Below, piece by piece: positions 1 to 5,476 of a stretch of DNA of 5,476 bases (its first letter is position 1; every line of letters starts with the position of its first letter). Under the pieces are notes generated by a model. It searched no databases and had not been told where the DNA came from. It saw only the letters and a list, made by a program, of their open reading frames with translations. The position numbers were made by a program, and so were the translations under genes. The DNA comes from Clostridium sp. UBA5530. GTDB lineage: Bacteria; Bacillota; Clostridia; Clostridiales; Clostridiaceae. The stretch spans positions 66,753-72,228 of the forward strand of contig DINW01000002.1 in the NCBI GenBank assembly GCA_002423705.1, written 5' to 3'.

Positions 1-367
1 TTGTATATGTATAAATATAATGCTTATGTTGAATAAACCCTATATTTATCAATATGAGATTCCTCTTTTATATATAGCAAATAGATTTGGAAAACCCTTA
101 CAGATAATGCTCCTTATGATTATATGGGCTGAAATGTTTTCTACTCAAGTTTCTGATATATATAGTATAAGTAAAACCCTAGATGAAAGATTTAAAATTC
201 CTTTTAAAAAAGGTATATTTTTAGTGTTTTTAATAATTATACCCATATCTCAGATTGGTTTCGGCAATCTTATATCAATACTCTACCCAGCCTTCGGAGT
301 TCTAAGCTTAATATTTTTGAGTCAACTTGTTCACTTCTATATAAAGTTTAAGCAAAAATCTACCTAA
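1..367 (+). CDS. YkvI-like multi-pass membrane protein, C-terminal part (5' truncated by window edge)
   Basis: The reading frame is already open at base 2, with no stop before the first visible ATG at 20. The gene therefore almost certainly begins left of the window, and that ATG is an internal Met. Numbered from it, 115 residues are visible: a hydrophobic helix at about 28-48 containing WAEMFSTQV, a short polar, basic loop (about 51-64), then two closely spaced hydrophobic stretches at about 65-80 and 82-108, ending in a Lys-rich tail (KFKQKST). The motif EMFSTQVSDIYS, and a final helix that starts near a YPAFG turn and runs into FYIKFK, resemble the C-terminus of the YkvI family, uncharacterised membrane proteins of about 350 residues related to APC-type transporters. 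The family match is from memory of its pattern, and no substrate is known. The gene converges on the chemoreceptor gene and shares a 99-bp gap with it. Another APC-fold transporter is the main alternative. Confidence 0.7.
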   Translation, partial: CICINIMLMLNKPYIYQYEIPLLYIANRFGKPLQIMLLMIIWAEMFSTQVSDIYSISKTLDERFKIPFKKGIFLVFLIIIPISQIGFGNLISILYPAFGVLSLIFLSQLVHFYIKFKQKST

Positions 368-405
368 GTCCTACTTGATAATATTTTTTCTGCAAAAGAT
401 ACTAT

Positions 406-447
406 AAGGAGCTATTACTAAATTAATTTTTTTAGTAATAGCCCCTT
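406..447. terminator. Hairpin between convergent genes, probable bidirectional terminator
   Basis: Bases 406-422 pair with 431-447. The 17-bp stem has one mismatch (A410 against C443) and an 8-base loop, TTAATTTT. It lies 38 bases after the stop of the + strand membrane-protein gene and 19 bases after the stop of the - strand chemoreceptor gene, as expected for a shared terminator. The T tract is poor on both sides: TTTAAT on the + strand, and ATAGTATCT on the - strand. Termination efficiency is therefore uncertain, although the stem itself is unambiguous. Confidence 0.7.
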
Positions 448-466
448 TAATCATAGGTCTTAATTA

Positions 467-2257
467 TTATATTTCATATCTCTCTAAATCTTTTTTAAAG
501 GTTTCTGTTATTTGTTTAAACTGCTGTATATTATCTATAAGATTCTTTATCTCATTTGTATAGTTAGCCACACTGGCACTTACTTCCTCAGAAGATGCCG
601 AATTCTCTTCAGCTATTGCTGCTAAGGACTCTATAGTGTCACAAACCTTAACTATATAGTCAGATTCCCTATTTAAATCTGCTATGGTTTTTATCATAGA
701 AGATGAAACAGTTTTAATGGACTGGGTAGCTTCATAGCTTTCATCTCTAACATCCTTTAAGTTTTTAGTTTCTCCTTCAAGGGTATTATACTGACTTTCT
801 ATATTTTCAACAAGATGACTAATCTCTTCAGCAAACTGTTCTAAGTTAGAATTAATTTCTAAAACTGCATCCTTTGACTGCTCTGCTAGTTTTCTTATAG
901 AATCAGCAACTACAGCAAATCCTCTTCCTTGTTCTCCAGCTCTGGCTGCTTCTATAGATGCATTTAAAGCTAAAAGATTAGTCTGCTCTGCTATACTTGA
1001 AACTATAAGAACTATGCTAGTTATATCCTTAGTTTTGTCTTGTAGCTTTATTCCTTTATTTTTAACTTGATTAAAGCTTTCAAGGGTAGATAATATATTT
1101 TGGCTAGCATTGTCCACATTTTCATAGCTGTTATTTATTTTATGAATAGCCTTTTCTAACTCATCTTTATTATCATTTTCTGTGTGCACAATATTCCTCA
1201 AGGCATCTATATTGCCACTTAAGGTACTGGCAGCTTCACCAGTGTTCTCAGCCTGGGATACTGCTCCTGTTGCCACCTGCTCAACCACTCCTGTTATCTC
1301 CTCTGAAGTAAATTTCATAGAATCAGAAATTTTGTTTATAGTGCCTACAAAGGTATTCATTTCATCAGTAACCCCTTTAAACCCAGTGAAATCTGACTTA
1401 ACAACATCTTTGTACTTGTTCAAGCTCTTATAAACTTCTTCAAAAAAATCATTAGTTTCTATATTGCCATCATCATAATACTTATTCTCCTCTAAAGTAT
1501 CTATTTCTTTCAGTATAGCTTTTTTAGGAGCCATGAGCACTATAGATGCTATAATAGTAGAAATTCCTGTTATTCCAGCCATTATAGCTCCATCCTTAAT
1601 TCCCACTAAAGCAAAACCTAATATAAAAGATATTATAGCCACAAATAATCCTAATTTTACTTCAATAGATTTAATAAATCCTAGGGACAATATTTTGTTA
1701 AACCAATATTTCTTTTCATGATATATTTCATTTTGGAAGGTAAGCTTTAACTTTAGCGAATCAGAAGTTCTCTCCAACTCTTTCATCTCTATATGCTCTC
1801 CAAAGTGTTCACAACTACCTTCAGTCAATCCATAAAAGTAATCAAACATCCCTCTTTCTGATTTATATGTAAACATAGCTTCTTTATTTGATATGGCTTT
1901 AATTTCTACCAAAGGTGGCTTTGCCCCAGCAAATCTTTTGGTCATTACCACATGAATATCAAATAATGCTTTAAAAAAGGAATACAAATTTATATGTTGA
2001 AAAAAGGCAGGGTAATCACGGTAAAAAGTTTTTACATTCTCATGGCCTATAGTTCTCCATAGAATTCCTATTTCCATATTGTTTAGCTTAGCAATATTAG
2101 AAATAACCTTTTTAATTTCATGATCTGAAACATTTTCTATAGGAGTGAATATTCTTTCTCTATTCCATCCCCCATCTTCCATAGCTTTGTCAACTATCTT
2201 ATCTCCATAAAGCTGTCTACAAGTTTTTAACCAAGTAGAAACTACTGTACCCTTCAT
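467..2257 (-). CDS. Methyl-accepting chemotaxis protein with N-terminal H-NOX heme gas-sensor domain
   Basis: This is a 596-residue chemoreceptor predicted to bind O2 or NO through heme and to signal through CheW/CheA to the flagellar motor. Residues 1 to about 183 form an H-NOX domain: start motif MKGT, proximal heme ligand H102 (FDIHVVMTK), the heme-propionate motif Y131-x-S133-x-R135 (YKSER), P115, and the distal-pocket residues W9, N74 and Y140. Two hydrophobic segments follow (about 203-220 and 224-243) with a very short turn, so the sensor lies in the cytoplasm. I see no clear HAMP domain. The signalling hairpin has its conserved tip at about 421-460 ([20 protein letters not shown], then GRGFAVVA). 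Likely methylation regions are at about 331-344 ([14 protein letters not shown]) and 547-562 ([16 protein letters not shown]). There is no C-terminal NWETF-type CheR tether. I chose the ATG at 2257, not the in-frame ATG at 2275, because an AAAGGAGAG SD precedes it at normal spacing and because it gives the family's exact residue numbering. The same architecture is known in Caldanaerobacter (Tar4H) and clostridia (SONO). Domain calls are near certain; the ligand is inferred. Confidence 0.95.
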   Translation of the reverse strand: MKGTVVSTWLKTCRQLYGDKIVDKAMEDGGWNRERIFTPIENVSDHEIKKVISNIAKLNNMEIGILWRTIGHENVKTFYRDYPAFFQHINLYSFFKALFDIHVVMTKRFAGAKPPLVEIKAISNKEAMFTYKSERGMFDYFYGLTEGSCEHFGEHIEMKELERTSDSLKLKLTFQNEIYHEKKYWFNKILSLGFIKSIEVKLGLFVAIISFILGFALVGIKDGAIMAGITGISTIIASIVLMAPKKAILKEIDTLEENKYYDDGNIETNDFFEEVYKSLNKYKDVVKSDFTGFKGVTDEMNTFVGTINKISDSMKFTSEEITGVVEQVATGAVSQAENTGEAASTLSGNIDALRNIVHTENDNKDELEKAIHKINNSYENVDNASQNILSTLESFNQVKNKGIKLQDKTKDITSIVLIVSSIAEQTNLLALNASIEAARAGEQGRGFAVVADSIRKLAEQSKDAVLEINSNLEQFAEEISHLVENIESQYNTLEGETKNLKDVRDESYEATQSIKTVSSSMIKTIADLNRESDYIVKVCDTIESLAAIAEENSASSEEVSASVANYTNEIKNLIDNIQQFKQITETFKKDLERYEI

Positions 2258-2263
2258 ATTAAA

Positions 2264-2272
2264 CTCTCCTTT
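2264..2272 (-). promoter_or_regulatory. Ribosome binding site that decides the chemoreceptor start
   Basis: AAAGGAGAG on the - strand ends 6 bases before the ATG at 2257. It lies inside codons 2-4 if translation began at the ATG at 2275. That upstream ATG has only AAAGAAGT immediately before it, which is too close and too weak to serve as an SD. This supports the 2257 start. Confidence 0.85.
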
Positions 2273-2331
2273 CATACTTCTTTATCTCATGTCTACTTGC
2301 TCCTAAATCTAATTTAATACCATCATAGAAA

Positions 2332-2360
2332 ATTATAACTTATATTGTTGATTTTGTTAA
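2332..2360 (-). promoter_or_regulatory. Sigma-A-type promoter of the chemoreceptor gene
   Basis: On the - strand, TTAACA (2360-2355) is followed by a 17-base spacer and TATAAT (2337-2332), which is a perfect -10 with a 5/6 match to TTGACA. Transcription would start near 2325, giving a leader of about 67 bases before the ATG at 2257. I found no sigma-D (motility) type promoter in the gap. This suggests vegetative expression independent of the germination genes upstream. Confidence 0.75.
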
Positions 2361-2372
2361 TAACTTTAAGAA

Positions 2373-2440
2373 ATAAAGTGAAGTTTGTTTATATTTGTAA
2401 TATATAAACAAACTCCACCTAAAGGTAAATTTCACTTTAT
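2373..2440 (-). terminator. Interrupted inverted repeat overlapping the sleC stop, probable terminator
   Basis: The outer arms are ATAAAGTGAA (2373-2382) and its exact complement at 2431-2440. The inner arms are GTTTGTTTATAT (2383-2394) and its exact complement at 2402-2413, with a 7-base loop. On the + strand the left arms are contiguous, while the right arms are separated by 17 bases (2414-2430) that contain ACC-TAAA-GGT. Read as - strand RNA, the structure begins at the sleC TAA stop and is followed by TTTCTTAAAG, so it can act as a terminator for sleC. The sigma-A-type promoter for the next gene lies immediately beyond it. The stem is AT-rich, so strength is uncertain. Confidence 0.7.
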
Positions 2441-3783
2441 ATTTGTGTATCATCCCAATAACTTATTTGTGGCGCATTTTCTGAATCAAACCCCTCAAAA
2501 GTCATTGGTGGGTAAAAATTTTTCTGTTCCTTGTGAGGAATAGTGCCTCTTAGTTCTGCTATTTTAGTTACACCTACATATATTTGAGAAATTTTATACC
2601 AAGTTGAATAATCTACATTTCCAGTTGGGGACAATCCAAATATCTCCTGAAATACTTTTACAGATTCTTTAGTTTGAGGCCCATATACTCCGTCTACTCT
2701 CATTTTTGGTATAAGTGGATAATTTTCAGAGATCCTGTTTAGATAAGTCTGAACAGTTATTACAGGTTCTCCTCTAGCACCTATCTCCAAGGTATAGCCT
2801 GGATAAGATCTTGGTATTCCTTCTACCTCTTCAGCTCTAGTCAAATTTACATCGCTACCATAGAAATAAGTCAGTATTTCATAGGGGGTCTTGCCTTGAT
2901 CTCCTAAATATTTACTCCCCCATTGAGTCATCCATCCTGGACATTGTACCTTGACTCCATCACAATATTGAGCCAAAAGAGGTTGTCTCACTCCCGATTT
3001 TCTTATATAAGTGGCAAATAACTCATCCACTACTCTACTTATGTTCTCATACACATTTCTTCCATAGCTAAAAGCATGGTCATAGGCTGTAGAATTAGTG
3101 ATATCAAATTCCTTTTCTCTGCTAGGATACCACTCTGTATAAATTCTATTTAATGTAAAGGAAACTATGGCATATATATTAGCCCTTATTGTGTTCTCAG
3201 GCCAAGTTGAGAAAATCTCACAGCTTGCTACATTCTTAATATAATCTGCAAAGGGTACTGTATAGTTCTGTGCTGGAGAATTAGGTCCTCCACTATGAAC
3301 TATTACAAATTCAGGAACCACAGGTTCTGGAAGAACTACCTGCCCTGATGGCGGTGGCAAAACCTTTATGGGATCTTCTTGTATTTTAGCAGGATAGTTT
3401 CCTACTAACCTATTTGGAGCTATAACTATTATAGTTTCTCTCTGTCTAGTAATACCTGTGTCTCCCTCCAAGTACACATTTTGAAGGGCTGTTACATTAG
3501 GATATATTTGTACTCCTTTTATAAGTTGTGAAGCAAATCCCTCTGCCTCAATTTGCACATCTGCAAAGCTATATGGCAATTTATCTATAGGTCTTTCTGA
3601 AAATGCAGGTGGAGGTGAATTTAACTCTACAGCATCTGTAAGACCTGAAGAATCTGTATTTACTGTATCTTGGGTTATTCTTGGTGCTTCTTCTCCTGTT
3701 GGCATTATGGTTATTTTTGCTTTATCTATAGGTATAGAAGAATTATTTTTAAAAACTTGAACCTTTAAGAAACCAGTAGCCAT
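2437..3783 (-). CDS. sleC: Spore cortex-lytic proenzyme SleC (germination-specific peptidoglycan hydrolase)
   Basis: SleC is the clostridial cortex hydrolase, stored in the spore as a zymogen and activated by Csp proteases during germination. The C. perfringens enzyme is reported to have lytic transglycosylase and amidase activity. The 448 residues are close to the family's roughly 440. Residues 1 to about 113 form a beta-rich N-terminal pre-region (GFLKVQVF near the start). A Pro/Val-rich linker at about 143-158 (PPPSGQVVLPEPVVPE) is the likely activation-cleavage region. A SpoIID-like catalytic domain spans about 159-310; E189 in CEIFSTWPE aligns by eye with the catalytic Glu of SpoIID, and STAYDHAFSYG and WGSKYLGDQG are later landmarks. 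A PG_binding_1 domain follows at about 331-402 (GARGEPV, VDGVYGPQT), then a tail of about 45 residues. There is no signal peptide, as expected for a protein made in the mother cell. I chose the ATG at 3783 because a strong AAGGAG lies 7 bases upstream. An in-frame ATG at 3810 would add nine residues (MKYLKRREL) and has no SD. The csp gene lies 138 bases upstream on the same strand. Confidence 0.9.
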   Translation of the reverse strand: MATGFLKVQVFKNNSSIPIDKAKITIMPTGEEAPRITQDTVNTDSSGLTDAVELNSPPPAFSERPIDKLPYSFADVQIEAEGFASQLIKGVQIYPNVTALQNVYLEGDTGITRQRETIIVIAPNRLVGNYPAKIQEDPIKVLPPPSGQVVLPEPVVPEFVIVHSGGPNSPAQNYTVPFADYIKNVASCEIFSTWPENTIRANIYAIVSFTLNRIYTEWYPSREKEFDITNSTAYDHAFSYGRNVYENISRVVDELFATYIRKSGVRQPLLAQYCDGVKVQCPGWMTQWGSKYLGDQGKTPYEILTYFYGSDVNLTRAEEVEGIPRSYPGYTLEIGARGEPVITVQTYLNRISENYPLIPKMRVDGVYGPQTKESVKVFQEIFGLSPTGNVDYSTWYKISQIYVGVTKIAELRGTIPHKEQKNFYPPMTFEGFDSENAPQISYWDDTQI

Positions 3784-3790
3784 TAACTCT

Positions 3791-3796
3791 CTCCTT
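3791..3796 (-). promoter_or_regulatory. Ribosome binding site that decides the sleC start
   Basis: AAGGAG on the - strand sits 7 bases before the ATG at 3783, which is ideal spacing. The in-frame ATG at 3810 is preceded only by A/T-rich sequence (ATCCATAATATATA). The shorter start is therefore preferred. Confidence 0.85.
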
Positions 3797-3812
3797 TTTA
3801 AATATTTCATTA

Positions 3813-3839
3813 TATATTATGGATATTTATGGTTTTAGT
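3813..3839 (-). promoter_or_regulatory. Candidate sigma-K/sigma-E-like promoter for sleC
   Basis: On the - strand, AC (3839-3838) is followed by 16 bases and CATAATATA (3821-3813). This fits the mother-cell sigma-K pattern AC-N16/17-CATANNNTA known in B. subtilis. It would place the transcript start close to the SD, with a leader of roughly 20 bases. The gap is very AT-rich, so such a match can arise by chance. C. difficile sleC is reported to be under sigma-E, whose -10 element is similar. Readthrough from csp is also possible, because I see no convincing terminator at 3880-3921. Confidence 0.35.
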
Positions 3840-3921
3840 TACTACTTTTATAATATTATTTCCTATACCTTTTATTTGATGTGTAATTTTTATAACATTC
3901 TAATTGAAACTAAGGTTCACT

Positions 3922-5476
3922 TTATAAGTTCCTTATATTATCAAAAACCCCTTCAAGATTTAAAGTTCCATATCCCCATTCAGGATTAGGATATATATCG
4001 CCTTTTCTTTTAGATGTACCTCCTATTAAATAGGATTTCATCTTTTGAGCATAAATATATGGATCGTTTCCATCTACAACACCCCATTGAAATAATAGAG
4101 CACAGGCTGATGCTAAAACTGCCGATGCCACGCTACCCCCTGTTACTGTAACTATCTGACCTCCGGGAGCTATAGTCTTAGCATTTACCCCTCCTGTAGC
4201 TAAATCTGGTTTCACTCTATTATCTCGAGTATACCCTCTCCCTGATGCAGCCATTATTGCATTATTAGTTTGATTATAGAATCCAGTAGTTATGATCTGC
4301 CTAGATGTAGATGGAGTTGTTAAGGTAGTTTCCGAAGTAGAATTTAGAAATCTAGTATCTCCTTTCAACAATATTCTTTGTGGAATATAGGCATCATATC
4401 TTCCATTAACTATATATTCCCCTATAAGTCTAAATTGCCAAATCCCCGGTTTAAGATTTTTAATTCTAATAGTTATAAGTTCATCCCCTGTAACCTCCTC
4501 TGGTAAATAGTAAGTGATGGTTGCCCTACTTCCCTCATATACGAATTTTATCTCCTCTGTTTTTAAAAGTTTAGCTGGCAATTTTTCTACCACTTCTCCA
4601 GAAGGTGAAATTATACTTAAGGCGATTTTGTCTGGTTTATTAGCCCATATCTCCATAAATATAGAATCTTGTGTTGGGGAAATCCTTATCTCTATGGTTC
4701 TTATATCTCCAGTTTTCTCTATTCTTCCTGAAGTATGGGTTTCCTGATTTCCCTCATTCCCCGTGCTGGTTACTACCACTGTAGCTCTAACTTCTGAGAG
4801 TCTATCTATATACCTTTCTAAAAGATTATTTCCATCATGGGATCCTAAGTTTGACCCTAAGGGTACATATATGACTATAGGTTCATCTTCTGTTTCTGTA
4901 AGATATTGAAAATATTTCAATCCCAATAATATGTCAGCCTGAGCATACACTGGCTCACCATTATCAGTTATAAAACTTGGCTTTAGTTTCACTATAGCAA
5001 ATTCGCAACTTGGTGCTCCCCCTATAATCTCAGGATTTTTCCCTCTAGCTCCTATTATCCCAGCCATCTTTGTTCCATGACCAACTAAGTCTTTAGACGG
5101 AACTATAGCATAGGGGTCTTTCCCACTTCTTTTTGCTTCTAAAGCTTCATTTATTTCCTTTCTTAAATAATAGCTACCTAATGGAATTCTAGCATTGGGG
5201 TTTATTGCCTCTATAGACTGATCCCATATCCCAAGTATTCTAGTGGTGCCATCTTCATAGCAAAACTCATCATTTAGATAATCTATCCCTGTGTCTAAAA
5301 TTCCTACTATCACGCCTTGTCCCGTCAATTTTAAATATGGTGAGGTATGAAACTTAGTTATGTTAGCCACATCTAAGGGAGATAGATCATTTAAAGTATA
5401 TGGAAAAGCTCCCGCTACATATCTTATTTCCTTTACTTCCTTTACAAGTTCCTCTATTCTATCATTTTCAACTATT
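3922..5476 (-). CDS. csp: Csp-family subtilisin-like germination protease, 5' truncated by window edge
   Basis: Csp proteases are S8 (subtilisin) proteins stored in clostridial spores that cleave pro-SleC to its active form; some paralogs are catalytically dead germinant sensors. About 517 codons are visible. The frame stays open to the right edge, so the start is outside. The GTG at 5370 is an internal Val in LSPLDVANITKF, not a start. Numbering from that GTG, the catalytic Asp is D26 (GILDTGIDY), His is H98 (VGHGTKMAG), the oxyanion Asn is N205 (TSTGNEGN) and Ser is S413 (TGGSVASA). All are present, so this copy is probably an active protease (CspB-like) rather than a pseudoprotease like C. 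difficile CspC. The stretch at about 210-375 between the Asn and the Ser is a long insertion that fits the beta-rich jellyroll domain of Csp structures. The 35 residues before the GTG are the end of the prodomain. One oddity is Gly412 where subtilases usually have Thr (GTS). The gene lies directly upstream of sleC, the position of cspC in C. perfringens, but the paralog letter cannot be settled here. Confidence 0.9.
   Translation of the reverse strand, partial: IVENDRIEELVKEVKEIRYVAGAFPYTLNDLSPLDVANITKFHTSPYLKLTGQGVIVGILDTGIDYLNDEFCYEDGTTRILGIWDQSIEAINPNARIPLGSYYLRKEINEALEAKRSGKDPYAIVPSKDLVGHGTKMAGIIGARGKNPEIIGGAPSCEFAIVKLKPSFITDNGEPVYAQADILLGLKYFQYLTETEDEPIVIYVPLGSNLGSHDGNNLLERYIDRLSEVRATVVVTSTGNEGNQETHTSGRIEKTGDIRTIEIRISPTQDSIFMEIWANKPDKIALSIISPSGEVVEKLPAKLLKTEEIKFVYEGSRATITYYLPEEVTGDELITIRIKNLKPGIWQFRLIGEYIVNGRYDAYIPQRILLKGDTRFLNSTSETTLTTPSTSRQIITTGFYNQTNNAIMAASGRGYTRDNRVKPDLATGGVNAKTIAPGGQIVTVTGGSVASAVLASACALLFQWGVVDGNDPYIYAQKMKSYLIGGTSKRKGDIYPNPEWGYGTLNLEGVFDNIRNL

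Noticed and set aside
20..22. ATG at 20 as the start of the membrane protein
   Set aside because: There is no stop upstream within the window and no SD, and the 115 residues match only the C-terminal end of a longer family.
1182..1433. Open frame of 83 codons on the + strand
   Set aside because: It lies wholly antisense within the chemoreceptor signalling domain, has no SD, and shows no protein-like pattern beyond the shadow of the coding strand.
1533..1721. Open frame of 62 codons on the + strand
   Set aside because: It is antisense to the two membrane helices of the chemoreceptor; its hydrophobicity is a mirror effect.
2276..2436. Riboswitch or small RNA in the sleC-chemoreceptor gap
   Set aside because: No known riboswitch core is recognisable. 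The hairpin ends upstream of the predicted chemoreceptor transcript start, so it would not be in that leader.
4514..4747. Open frame of 77 codons on the + strand
   Set aside because: It is antisense to the jellyroll insertion of the Csp gene, with no SD or recognisable domain.
5368..5370. GTG at 5370 as the start of the Csp protease
   Set aside because: The frame continues open to the window edge with Csp-like residues (AGAFPYTLNDLSPLD) before it, and starting there would remove the prodomain. It is read as internal Val.
3922..5476. Csp copy as a catalytically dead pseudoprotease like C. difficile CspC
   Set aside because: Asp, His, Asn and Ser of the subtilisin active site are all present; only the Thr before Ser is changed.
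1..5476. CRISPR arrays, tRNA or rRNA genes, insertion sequences, phage attachment sites
   Set aside because: A read through both strands showed no regularly spaced repeats, cloverleaf, transposase or terminal inverted repeats with target duplication.

Overview
The window is AT-rich with AGGAG-type ribosome binding sites and carries a Csp/SleC spore germination pair plus a heme-sensing chemoreceptor. This points to an endospore-forming, motile, anaerobic Clostridium-like bacterium (Bacillota). The species cannot be read from the sequence.

Layout, left to right. (1) Positions 1-367, + strand: the C-terminal end of a YkvI-like multi-pass membrane protein whose start lies off the left edge. (2) Positions 368-466: a short convergent gap with a 17-bp imperfect hairpin, probably a shared terminator. 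(3) Positions 467-2257, - strand: a 596-residue chemoreceptor with an N-terminal H-NOX (heme nitric oxide/oxygen binding) domain, two membrane helices and a cytoplasmic signalling domain. It has a good sigma-A-type promoter at 2332-2360. (4) Positions 2373-2440: a large interrupted inverted repeat that overlaps the stop codon of the next gene and probably terminates it. (5) Positions 2437-3783, - strand: a SleC-type spore cortex-lytic proenzyme of 448 residues. (6) Positions 3784-3921: a gap with a strong SD and a weak sigma-K-like promoter candidate, but no clear terminator. (7) Positions 3922-5476, - strand: a Csp-family subtilisin-like germination protease with an intact Asp/His/Ser triad, cut by the right edge inside its N-terminal prodomain.

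How the genes work together. In clostridia, Csp proteases sit in the spore and, when germinant is sensed, cleave pro-SleC; mature SleC then degrades cortex peptidoglycan. The csp -> sleC order on one strand is the arrangement known from C. perfringens. The chemoreceptor lies downstream on the same strand but is separated by a terminator and has its own vegetative-type promoter, so it is probably an independent unit that senses O2 or NO for taxis.

The main points beyond routine annotation are these. The H-NOX domain keeps every heme and distal-pocket residue of the O2-binding type (W9, N74, H102, Y131/S133/R135, Y140). The starts of both complete genes are best placed at an internal Met, decided by the SD position and, for H-NOX, by exact residue numbering. 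The Csp protein carries Gly in place of the usual Thr before its catalytic Ser. I found no evidence of a wholly new system.
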